Shown: positions 1 through 5,453 of the stretch, in pieces
How the letters are laid out: each line of letters opens with the position of its first letter
Numbering within the stretch: position 1 is the stretch's first letter
Assembly (NCBI GenBank): GCA_045535505.1
Contig: JAZSLU010000048.1
Coordinates: 1 to 5,453, forward strand
DNA length: 5,453 nt
From: CAKSST01 sp045535505
GTDB taxonomy: Bacteria > Bacillota > Clostridia > Oscillospirales > Acutalibacteraceae
Reading direction: 5' to 3'
Translations under genes and position numbers: made by a program
The notes under the pieces: model-generated
What the model saw: only the letters and a program-made list of their open reading frames with translations
Told to the model about the DNA's origin: nothing
Database searches by the model: none

Positions 1-101
1 CAGCAAATCCTGACGGATTTGCAAGTATTTTAACAAAGCCACAGCGTAAAATCCTTGTTTCAAAATCTGATTCGGGTTTGAATGCTTTGGCTATGGAGTA
101 A
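1..101 (+). CDS. C-terminal tail of an unidentified upstream protein (partial)
   Basis: One frame is open from base 3 to the TAA at 99-101; the other two forward frames hit stops within the first 35 bases. It encodes about 32 residues, beginning ANPDGFAS and ending SGLNALAME. The stop lies 3 bases before the ftsY ATG, and the ftsY ribosome binding site sits inside its last codons, so the two genes are very likely co-transcribed. In many Firmicutes smc precedes ftsY, but this tail does not resemble the SMC C-termini I know, so I do not assign it. The fragment is too short for a functional call. Confidence 0.6.
   Translation, partial: ANPDGFASILTKPQRKILVSKSDSGLNALAME
95..98 (+). promoter_or_regulatory. 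Ribosome binding site of ftsY
   Basis: GGAG ends 6 bases before the ATG at 105, an ideal spacing. It overlaps the final codons of the upstream reading frame, which suggests translational coupling. It supports 105 as the start of ftsY. Confidence 0.7.
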
Positions 102-104
102 ACA

Positions 105-1019
105 ATGGGTTTTTTTAGTAAAATATCTCAAGGTCTTAAAAAAACAAGAGAGTCGTTTAGTGAGAGTATAAACTCTTTTTTAAACAGCTTTACAAAAATT
201 GACGAAGAACTTTTTGAAGAACTTGAGGAAATTCTTATAACCGCTGACATTGGTGTTAACACCGCTTGTCGCATTTGTGACAGTTTGCGTGAGCAGGTCA
301 AAAAGCAGGGCATAACAGACCCCGAACAAATTAAAAGTTTGCTTAAAGAAACCGTCAGCAAAATGCTTGATGGTGATACGCAGTTGCACATTAAAACTAA
401 ACCGTCTGTAATAATGGTTATAGGTGTTAACGGTGTAGGAAAGACTACCAGTATTGGTAAATTGGCGGCTTACCTTAAAGCACAGGGCAAAAGCGTTGTG
501 CTTGGTGCGGCTGACACTTTTCGCGCTGCTGCTATCGACCAGCTTGAAATTTGGGCAAAGCGTGCAGATGTGCCACTTGTTAAAAGTGTGGAGGGTACCG
601 ACCCCGCTTCGGTAGTGTTTGATACACTTGCGTCAGCAAAATCCAAAGGCGCAGATGTTGTAATCTGTGATACGGCGGGACGTTTGCATAACAAGAAAAA
701 TCTTATGGATGAACTGGCAAAAATGCGTCGTGTAATTTCTGCACAACTACCAAATAGCGATGTCGAAACTTTGCTTGTGCTTGATGCTGTTACCGGTCAA
801 AATGCCGTTAATCAGGCACGTCAGTTTAATGAGGCAACCGGTATAACGGGCATTATTCTTACCAAACTTGACGGTACAGCCAAGGGTGGCGTTGTGATTA
901 ATATTATGGAAGACCTTAAGATTCCTGTTAAGTTTATCGGTGTAGGTGAGCAGATTGACGATTTGCAACCATTCGACAGCAAGGCTTTTGGTGTATCTTT
1001 GTTTGAGGAGAACGCATAA
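105..1019 (+). CDS. ftsY: Signal recognition particle receptor FtsY (SRP GTPase)
   Basis: FtsY is the membrane-associated receptor that docks SRP-ribosome complexes and, with Ffh, delivers nascent membrane proteins to the SecYEG translocon; both GTPases act as a heterodimer. The 304-residue protein has the complete NG core. A helical N domain (about 30-90) is followed by the P-loop GVNGVGKTT (107-115), DTFRAAA (137-143), DTAGR (189-193), TKLDG (253-257) and the FtsY signature GVGEQIDDLQPF (279-290). The long acidic A domain of the E. coli protein is absent, as is common in Gram-positive bacteria. The first 25 residues (MGFFSKISQG and on) look like a basic amphipathic membrane-targeting helix. 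The ATG has a good GGAG site. Its TAA directly abuts the next ATG. There is no sign of damage. Confidence 0.98.
   Translation: MGFFSKISQGLKKTRESFSESINSFLNSFTKIDEELFEELEEILITADIGVNTACRICDSLREQVKKQGITDPEQIKSLLKETVSKMLDGDTQLHIKTKPSVIMVIGVNGVGKTTSIGKLAAYLKAQGKSVVLGAADTFRAAAIDQLEIWAKRADVPLVKSVEGTDPASVVFDTLASAKSKGADVVICDTAGRLHNKKNLMDELAKMRRVISAQLPNSDVETLLVLDAVTGQNAVNQARQFNEATGITGIILTKLDGTAKGGVVINIMEDLKIPVKFIGVGEQIDDLQPFDSKAFGVSLFEENA
1005..1010 (+). promoter_or_regulatory. Ribosome binding site of the rdgB-yhbY gene
   Basis: GAGGAG lies inside the last codons of ftsY, 9 bases before the ATG at 1020. Because the ftsY stop (1017-1019) directly touches that ATG, ribosomes ending ftsY can reinitiate there. 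Confidence 0.65.
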
Positions 1020-2057
1020 ATGAAATTTTTTGTAGCAACAAAAAATGCTCATAAACTGGATGAGTTAAAGAGGATACTTGAGCCTATGGGTATTGATGCC
1101 GTTTGTGAAAACGATATCCAAGGTGAGTTGCCCGAGGCGGATGAAACCGGCACAACTTTTGAGGAAAATGCCTTGATTAAAGCTCGTGCGGGAAGAGATT
1201 TCAGCGGTCTTTCAACCGTTGCTGACGATTCGGGTCTTTGCGTTGATTTTCTTGACGGCGCACCAGGTATTTATTCGGCGAGGTTTTCCGATGGCGGCGA
1301 CGCTGAGAATAACAAAAAATTGTTGACACTTTTGCAAGATGTTCCTATGGAAAAACGCACTGCAAGGTTTGTTTCGGTTATTGCTTGTGTTTTTGCTGAT
1401 GGTAGGGAGTTTACTGTACGAGGTGAATGCGAGGGATATATTGCTTTTGATGAAGCAGGAAAAGGCGGTTTTGGATATGACCCCTTGTTCATTTCAAAAG
1501 CGGGTAGATTTTCCGAGATAACACCTGCACAAAAAGATGCTGTCAGCCATAGAGGAAAATCATTGCAAAAATTGGCAGAAAGGCTTGGTAAAGAAATGCC
1601 TGAAATAACTAAAGAAGAAACAAAAACCGCAATGAAGGGAAAAGACCGTGCAAAATTACGTGCACAGGCAAACACCTTAAATTGCGTTATGCAAATTGGC
1701 AAGGGCGGTATAACCGAGCAGGTTATTGCTCAGGCTGATTTTGAGCTTGATTCGAAAGAACTTATTAAAATTCAGGTGCTTGAAACTTCTCCCATTGAGG
1801 CTCGTTGTGCAGCGGTAGAACTTGCAAACAAACTGAATGCACAAATTATTCAGGTTATCGGCAGACGTTTTATAATTTATAGAGAAAATCCTAATAAGGA
1901 TACCTCAAAAAAACCTGCAAAGAAGAAAAAGAAGCCAACAAAGGCAAAAAAGAATAATACCCGCAATTATGCTAAAAAGTCCCCTTACACAAGGGCTAAA
2001 TCTCCGTCACGCTTTTTTGCAAAAAAGAAAAGCGGTTCGGTAAAGAAAAATGGCTAA
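1020..2057 (+). CDS. rdgB: RdgB/HAM1 XTP/dITP pyrophosphatase fused to a YhbY RNA-binding domain
   Basis: This is a 345-residue open frame with three parts. Residues 1-192 are a complete RdgB/HAM1 enzyme, which hydrolyses dITP, XTP and similar aberrant purine triphosphates to monophosphates and pyrophosphate. Motifs visible are ATKNAHK (6-12), TFEENA (46-51), DDSGL (69-73), APGIYSAR (81-88), FGYDPLF (151-157) and SHRGK (176-180). Residues 205-289 are a CRS1-YhbY (YqeI) domain with the conserved GKGG loop (227-230) and a GRRFIIYR ending (281-288); such proteins bind RNA and associate with the large ribosomal subunit. Residues 291-345 are a lysine-rich tail. YhbY is normally a separate protein of about 100 residues. 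Here it starts at an in-frame Met205 with no stop between the parts and no good ribosome binding site. The last 8 bases overlap nadD. Both domain identities are secure. Whether one polypeptide is really made is less certain. Confidence 0.93.
   Translation: MKFFVATKNAHKLDELKRILEPMGIDAVCENDIQGELPEADETGTTFEENALIKARAGRDFSGLSTVADDSGLCVDFLDGAPGIYSARFSDGGDAENNKKLLTLLQDVPMEKRTARFVSVIACVFADGREFTVRGECEGYIAFDEAGKGGFGYDPLFISKAGRFSEITPAQKDAVSHRGKSLQKLAERLGKEMPEITKEETKTAMKGKDRAKLRAQANTLNCVMQIGKGGITEQVIAQADFELDSKELIKIQVLETSPIEARCAAVELANKLNAQIIQVIGRRFIIYRENPNKDTSKKPAKKKKKPTKAKKNNTRNYAKKSPYTRAKSPSRFFAKKKSGSVKKNG
1632..1886 (+). other. yhbY: YhbY (CRS1-YhbY) domain within the rdgB fusion
   Basis: This is the domain-sized segment (residues 205-289 of the fused frame). 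It begins at an in-frame ATG and has the usual YhbY length, GKGG loop and GRRFIIYR strand. In many Firmicutes a stand-alone yhbY/yqeI lies directly before nadD, so its position is the expected one. Upstream of the ATG there is only a weak purine-rich AAGAAGAA stretch (1612-1619), 12 bases away. Separate initiation therefore looks unlikely, though not excluded. Confidence 0.85.
1890..2054 (+). other. Lysine-rich basic C-terminal tail of the fused protein
   Basis: Residues 291-345 contain 19 lysines and 3 arginines among 55 residues, with a single acidic residue (Asp294) and a run of five lysines at 301-305. The composition (Lys, Pro, Ser, Asn, Thr) suggests a disordered RNA- or ribosome-binding extension, like the tails of ribosomal proteins. 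It has no recognisable fold. The nadD start codon lies inside its last codons. Confidence 0.8.
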
Positions 2058-2646
2058 AACAGTTATATACGGCGGAACCTTTAACCCTTTGCATGTTGGG
2101 CATATTGAAATTATTAAACTGTTGAGTGAGCAAAGTTTTACACAAAGGCTGATGGTTATTCCAACTGCCTTGCCACCGCACAAAAGTTATGACGGTGATG
2201 TTGCGGCAATACACAGGTTTAATATGTGCAAGATTGCAACAAAAGGTGTAAACAATGCCGTTGTAAGCGATATTGAACTAAAAAGGCAAGGTAAAAGTTA
2301 TACGATTGATACGGTAAACGCTTTGATTGCCAAGGGTGAAAGTGAAATTGCGGTTGCTTGCGGTGGTGATATGCTTGTAACGCTTGATACGTGGAAAAAC
2401 TATAAAGAGCTTATTTCTAAAGTTGAGATTATAGCCATGTACCGTGTTGGCACAGATAAAGAAAGTTTTAACGATGCCGTTGATAAAATTGTTTGTGATG
2501 GCGGTAAAGTTACTGTTGTTAAAGCAAGCATTACCGATGTTGCATCAAAAGACTTGCGCTTTATGTTGAAAAATGGACAAAGCGTAAAAAAATTTCTTTC
2601 GCCAGAAATTTACGATTATATAAAAGAAAACAAACTTTATGTTTAA
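2050..2646 (+). CDS. nadD: Nicotinate-nucleotide adenylyltransferase NadD
   Basis: NadD joins ATP and nicotinate mononucleotide to give deamido-NAD, the step before NAD synthetase, in the cytosol. The 198-residue protein is the usual family length. It shows the nucleotidyltransferase signature GGTFNPLHVGH (8-18, with the H15xxH18 ATP-binding pair), PPHK (42-45), SYTIDT (83-88), GGDML (105-109) followed by W115, a degenerate ISSTDIR-like element VASKDLR (164-170) and the typical C-terminus PEIYDYIKENKLY. In the 105-109 motif the second residue is Gly where Ala or Ser is common. The ATG lies 8 bases inside the preceding gene and has only a weak site (TAAAGAA, 2041-2047), so translation probably depends on coupling. 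No alternative start upstream is supported by homology, because the fold begins at once with KTVIYGG. Confidence 0.96.
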   Translation: MAKTVIYGGTFNPLHVGHIEIIKLLSEQSFTQRLMVIPTALPPHKSYDGDVAAIHRFNMCKIATKGVNNAVVSDIELKRQGKSYTIDTVNALIAKGESEIAVACGGDMLVTLDTWKNYKELISKVEIIAMYRVGTDKESFNDAVDKIVCDGGKVTVVKASITDVASKDLRFMLKNGQSVKKFLSPEIYDYIKENKLYV

Positions 2647-2650
2647 AGGA
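2646..2650 (+). promoter_or_regulatory. Ribosome binding site that decides the yqeK start
   Basis: AAGGA is followed by 6 bases and the ATG at 2657. An earlier in-frame ATG at 2639 would add only MFKGNN, sits inside the end of nadD and has no comparable site in front of it. The later start is therefore preferred. Confidence 0.75.
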
Positions 2651-2656
2651 AATAAT

Positions 2657-3232
2657 ATGTATAAAAAATACATTGACGAAATAAGAAAAAGGCTTGACGA
2701 CAAACGCTTTAACCATTCTTTGTGCGTGGCTAAAGAGGCAAAAAGACTTGCAAAAAAATATGGTGCGAATGAACAAAAAGCAGAACTTGCGGGTATTTTG
2801 CACGATATCACAAAGCAAGCAAGTGCCGCCGAGCATTTTGAGATAATAAAGAAATATAATTTGCAGTTAAACGAGGTTGAACTTTCGGCACATAAACTGT
2901 GGCACTCAAAAACAGGTGCGGCAGTCGCAAAGTTTGAACTGGGCATTGATGATGACGAGATAATAAGCGCAATCAGTTGCCATACCACCGCAAAAGCCAA
3001 TATGACATTGCTTGAGCGGGTGTTATTTTTGGCAGATTTTACATCTGAGGACAGAGATTATGAAGATGTTGATATTATGCGCGCGTTGACAGAACAGTCA
3101 ATGGAACTTGCAATGACTTATGCGCTCAAATATACAATAACTGATTTGTTGCACAAAGATGTTGCCGTTCATCCCGATACCGTTGCTGCCTATAATTATA
3201 TTAAGGCAAAAAGGGGAAAGGATAATGAGTGA
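2657..3232 (+). CDS. yqeK: HD-domain bis(5'-nucleosyl)-tetraphosphatase, YqeK family
   Basis: YqeK proteins are HD-domain phosphohydrolases shown in Firmicutes to split diadenosine tetraphosphate (Ap4A) symmetrically into ADP, controlling a stress-linked dinucleotide. The 191-residue product, counted from 2657, carries the metal-binding set of the family: H20 (RFNHSL), H49-D50 (GILHDITK), H83 (LWHSKTGA), H109 (SCHTT) and D127 (LADFTSEDRDY). The stretch TTAKANMTLLERVLFLADF is very typical. The gene follows nadD by 10 bases and overlaps the LCP gene by 8. The nadD-yqeK pair is conserved in Firmicutes, where NadD and YqeK are sometimes fused. All key residues are present, so it should be active. 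Ap4A as substrate is inferred from the family. Confidence 0.93.
   Translation: MYKKYIDEIRKRLDDKRFNHSLCVAKEAKRLAKKYGANEQKAELAGILHDITKQASAAEHFEIIKKYNLQLNEVELSAHKLWHSKTGAAVAKFELGIDDDEIISAISCHTTAKANMTLLERVLFLADFTSEDRDYEDVDIMRALTEQSMELAMTYALKYTITDLLHKDVAVHPDTVAAYNYIKAKRGKDNE
3211..3220 (+). promoter_or_regulatory. Ribosome binding site of the LCP gene
   Basis: A purine run (AAGGGGAAAG) ends 4 bases before the ATG at 3225. It supports this start over the frame's earlier ATG at 3159, which lies deep inside yqeK and would add an unrelated hydrophobic leader. Confidence 0.6.
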
Positions 3233-4391
3233 GTCTAAAGATTTATATACCAGTACAAGCGAAAACTCATACGACCTTTACTCTGTTGCGAGCGGTGTGC
3301 CGCGTACGGGATATGCTGTTAAAAAAGCAAGAAGAATAAGACGTACGATCAACAGTATTGCGGCGATAGTTTTGGCTGTATCAATTTTGCTTACGGGGGC
3401 GATGGGTGCATATTTGTTTGTTTCGGGCAAAAAACTTGGGGGATTGCCCGCTGACGATAACCCGCAGGACTCGTATGAGGCGTTAACAACAAGCAAAAGT
3501 TCTAATGTTACATACCTGCTTGTTGCAGGTGTTGATTTGGGTGAGCGCCTTACCGATATAATGGTTGTGGTTTGCTTTGACCATAAAAATAAAACAATAA
3601 ACTGTTTGCAAATTCCACGTGATACTTTTGTTGATTATGATTTAAAAACATATCGCACAAATTCCATTTACGGACAAACCCGAAAGGGAGAGTCGGGCAT
3701 AAACGCCTTAAGAAGAAAGCTTTCTTCCCATTACGGCATACCGATTGACCATTATGTTATTTTTACAATAGATGGTTTTATGAACGTGGTTGACGCTGTT
3801 GGCGGTGTGCAAATTAATATTACGCAAAAAGACGGCATATAAATTGAAAACCAGCACAATATTGGCGAGATGTATAAAATTGGTCCCGGATGGGTAACGC
3901 TTGACGGTAATGCCGCTGCAGGTTTCGTTAGAAAGCGCAAGGGGAATGAAAGTGGTTATTCAAAAGGCGATATAAGCCGTCTGGAAGCACAAAGGCTTAT
4001 GTATGTTGCCCTTGTGAAAAAACTTAAAACACTCGGATTTGGACAGCTTGGCAGCGTTGCAAAGTCGTGCTATAATGAAATTGCTACCGACTTAACGGTA
4101 AACCAAATTATTGGTTATGCGCGCGAAGCAAGGGCGGTTGATTTTTCAAATATTTTTGTGTTCACAGTCCCTGGCCAGGGTTGCACTTATAAAGGATATT
4201 CACTATATTCTATACACAAGCAAGAATATGTCGATTTGTTCAATGAACATTTTAATCCATATGGTGAAGAACTGTTTTGTGACGATATTAAGATTGTCGA
4301 ACTTCATACCGACCTCGGCGAAAAAACAACAAACAGCCTTGCGAGTGATGGCGGCAGTTTGCAACACATTATGGATGACAAAAATCAGTAG
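3225..4391 (+). pseudogene. LytR-CpsA-Psr (LCP) family envelope protein, interrupted by an in-frame TAA
   Basis: LCP proteins are membrane-anchored enzymes that transfer undecaprenyl-linked glycopolymers (teichoic acids, capsule) onto peptidoglycan outside the cell. The frame spans 388 sense positions. A basic cytoplasmic N-terminus (KKARRIRR, 33-40) is followed by one membrane helix at about 41-66 and an extracellular LCP domain from about 95. The domain contains D104..R108..D111 (DLGERLTD), the signature QIPRDT (129-134), YRTNSIYG (143-150) and GIPIDHYVIFTIDGF. Codon 206 (3840-3842) is TAA. The same frame then continues with clear LCP sequence: LDGNAAAGFVRKRKG and DISRLEAQR, which carry later conserved arginines. 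The truncated 205-residue product would lack them. The downstream part from the in-frame ATG at 3870 (to 4391) has no good ribosome binding site and no membrane anchor. This is either a genuine nonsense mutation or a sequence error. Confidence 0.9.
3840..3842 (+). other. In-frame ochre (TAA) codon inside the LCP domain
   Basis: The codons around it read D-G-I-stop-I-E-N-Q, and the LCP family pattern continues in the same frame on both sides. A single base substitution in a Lys, Gln, Glu or Tyr codon would explain it; an insertion or deletion would not. TAA also ends the upstream gene, ftsY, rdgB-yhbY, nadD and rsfS here, so the codon is not reassigned. Confidence 0.9.
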
Positions 4392-4394
4392 GAG
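4390..4394 (+). promoter_or_regulatory. Ribosome binding site of rsfS
   Basis: AGGAG overlaps the TAG stop of the LCP gene (4389-4391) and is 6 bases from the ATG at 4401. This strong, self-sufficient site should let rsfS be translated even if ribosomes leave the LCP gene early at 3840. Confidence 0.75.
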
Positions 4395-4400
4395 AAAAGT

Positions 4401-4769
4401 ATGGAAGCATTTGATATATTAAAAATTGCGGCTAACGCTTTGAATGAGAAAAAAGGTATGCATATTTCTGCTATAAAAATTGGTGATTTATCAATAATTG
4501 CAGAATATATGTTGCTTGTCACCGCAACATCATCAACACACGTTCGTGCGTTGGCAGAAGAAACCGAGAAAAAACTTGAAGAGGCGGGTGTTGAGCCTCA
4601 TCACGTTGAAGGCAAAGCAACAGGATGGATATTGCTTGATTATAACGATGTTATTGTTCACGTTTTCAGCAACGAGGCAAGAGAGTTTTACAACCTTGAC
4701 AGAATGTGGGAAGACGGACAAAAACTTGATATGACAACAATACTTGATAACGTTCAGGAGGAAGAATAA
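4401..4769 (+). CDS. rsfS: Ribosome silencing factor RsfS (Iojap/YbeB/YqeL)
   Basis: RsfS binds ribosomal protein L14 (uL14) on the 50S subunit and blocks joining of the 30S subunit, lowering translation during starvation or stationary phase. The 122-residue protein matches the family from end to end. It has a short N-terminal helix (FDILKIAANALNEKKG), the strand IGDLSIIAEYMLLVTA, THVRALAEETEKKL (about 48-61), the loop VEPHHVEGKATGWILLDY and the end HVFSNEAREFYNLDRMW (about 91-107). The length and all conserved blocks are normal. It has a strong AGGAG site. Its stop shares one base with the leuS start (TAATG). In Firmicutes rsfS follows nadD and yqeK; here the LCP gene sits between, an order I associate with Clostridia. 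Confidence 0.97.
   Translation: MEAFDILKIAANALNEKKGMHISAIKIGDLSIIAEYMLLVTATSSTHVRALAEETEKKLEEAGVEPHHVEGKATGWILLDYNDVIVHVFSNEAREFYNLDRMWEDGQKLDMTTILDNVQEEE
4756..4761 (+). promoter_or_regulatory. Ribosome binding site of leuS
   Basis: A perfect AGGAGG is followed by 7 bases and the ATG at 4769. It is the strongest Shine-Dalgarno sequence in the window and lies in the last codons of rsfS. Confidence 0.8.
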
Positions 4770-5453
4770 TGAAGTACGATTTTACCACCATAGAGAAAAA
4801 ATGGCAAAAGGTATGGGATGATAACAAAACCTTTGCAGCAAAGCAAGATTTTACTTTGCCAAAATATTTTGCTCTTGTTGAATTCCCTTATCCGTCAGGT
4901 CAGGGTCTTCACGTAGGCCACCCCCGTTCATATACTGCTATTGATATTGTAAGCCGCAAAAAAAAGATTGCAGGGTTACAATGTGCTTTATCCTATGGGT
5001 TGGGATGCTTTTGGTTTGCCTACCGAAAACTTTGCAATAAAAAATCATGTTCATCCTGCTGACGTTACGAAGAAAAACGTTGACCATTTCCGTGAACAGT
5101 TGAAATCTCTCGGTTTTTCTTTTGATTGGGACAGAGAAATTAACACAACCGACCCCTCTTACTACAAATGGACACAATGGATTTTTATTCAGCTTTATAA
5201 AAACGGTCTGGCATACAAAAAAGAAATGGCTGTTAACTGGTGTACATCCTGCAAATGTGTTCTTGCTAATGAAGAGGTAGTTAACGGTGTATGTGAGAGA
5301 TGTCAGAGCGAAGTAGTCAGAAAGGTGAAGTCACAGTGGATGCTCAAAATCACTGAGTATGCAGACAGACTTATAGATGATCTTGACTTGGTTGATTTTC
5401 CTGAGAGAGTTAAGCTTCAGCAGAAGAACTGGATAGGCAGAAGCTATGGTGCT
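4769..5453 (+). CDS. leuS: Leucyl-tRNA synthetase LeuS, N-terminal part, with a frame break
   Basis: LeuS charges tRNA-Leu with leucine using ATP and is essential. The window holds the first 228 codons of a protein usually over 800 residues long, running off the right edge. The N-terminus shows FPYPSGQGLHVGHPRSYTA, with HVGH (48-51) as the class I HIGH motif. Continuous translation in the start frame ends at TGA 5060-5062, but the family sequence moves to another frame near 4960. From 4977 on it reads YNVLYPMGWDAFGLPTEN and continues unbroken to the window end. Zinc-ribbon cysteine pairs lie at 5241-5252 (CTSC) and 5292-5303 (CERC). Omitting one A from the A8 tract at 4958-4965 gives SRKKRLQGYNV, the expected family sequence. 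This is an assembly or sequencing error, a real mutation, or slippage. The gene identity is certain. Confidence 0.95.
4958..4965 (+). other. A8 homopolymer at the leuS frame break
   Basis: Eight adenines encode part of the Lys-Lys-Lys stretch. With seven, the frame reads KKRLQGYNV and joins the correct downstream leuS frame. The tract is long enough to cause sequencing miscalls, replication slippage or RNA polymerase slippage. Confidence 0.75.

Noticed and set aside
1323..1351. TTGACA, 17 bases, TATGGA inside rdgB
   Set aside because: The minus-10 match is only 3 of 6 and it lies inside a coding region far from any gene start.
1271..1702. Long minus-strand open frames opposite rdgB, and others opposite ftsY, yqeK and leuS
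   Set aside because: They lie antisense to well-supported genes and have no recognisable domains or conserved motifs. They are by-products of coding composition.
3086..3114. Promoter-like TTGACA, 17 bases, TGCAAT inside yqeK, about 110 bases before the LCP start
   Set aside because: The minus-10 box is weak (4 of 6), it lies in coding sequence, and such matches are frequent in AT-rich DNA. There is no supporting context.
3840..3842. Stop-codon reassignment or recoding as explanation of the LCP stop
   Set aside because: TAA is the normal terminator of five other genes in the window, and TAA is not a selenocysteine or pyrrolysine codon.
3870..4391. Separate gene starting at the ATG inside the LCP frame
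   Set aside because: It begins in the middle of the LCP domain, has no properly spaced ribosome binding site and no membrane anchor. It is the downstream part of the broken gene.
4111..4734. Alternative-frame open stretches over the LCP and rsfS genes
   Set aside because: They overlap frames with clear family matches and show no domain of their own.
4957..4966. A_AAA_AAG heptamer in the correct zero frame in leuS, like the dnaX minus-1 programmed frameshift site
   Set aside because: A minus-1 slip there leads into a frame that soon ends at TAA and does not encode LeuRS. The family sequence needs a net loss of one base (plus-1 frame), so the dnaX-type mechanism does not explain it.
1..5453. 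CRISPR array, tRNA/rRNA, insertion sequence, riboswitch, terminator or defence system
   Set aside because: Coding sequence covers almost every base. I saw no repeated spacer structure, transposase, inverted terminal repeats, or hairpin followed by a T run.

Overview
The window is a tightly packed stretch of chromosomal housekeeping genes, all on the + strand. The DNA is AT-rich (by eye about 40% GC). Shine-Dalgarno sites are of the GGAG/AGGAGG type, and genes abut or overlap by 1 to 8 bases. The order yhbY, nadD, yqeK, LytR-type LCP gene, rsfS, leuS, preceded by ftsY and rdgB, points to a low-GC Firmicute of class Clostridia, plausibly a gut Oscillospirales/Ruminococcaceae-like organism. That placement rests on gene order and protein style, not on a search.

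Layout: bases 1-101 hold the unidentified C-terminus of an upstream gene. Then come ftsY (105-1019, signal recognition particle receptor), a fused rdgB-yhbY reading frame (1020-2057, house-cleaning nucleotide pyrophosphatase plus a ribosome-associated RNA-binding domain and a lysine-rich tail), nadD (2050-2646, NAD synthesis), yqeK (2657-3232, HD-domain Ap4A hydrolase), an LCP-family cell-wall gene broken by one in-frame TAA (3225-4391), rsfS (4401-4769, ribosome silencing factor), and the first quarter of leuS (4769-5453, leucyl-tRNA synthetase), which needs a one-base frame correction at an A8 tract.

The genes are probably co-transcribed. No stretch longer than 12 bases lies between genes, and I see no terminator hairpin or convincing promoter. 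The themes are protein targeting (FtsY), nucleotide-pool sanitation (RdgB, YqeK), NAD synthesis (NadD), ribosome assembly or silencing (YhbY, RsfS), envelope assembly (LCP) and tRNA charging (LeuS).

The unusual points are the RdgB-YhbY fusion with its basic tail, the ochre codon inside the LCP domain, and the frame break at A8 in the essential leuS gene. The last two lie about 1.1 kb apart. Sequencing or assembly error is a serious alternative to real biology for both. I see no mobile element, CRISPR array, RNA gene or defence system.
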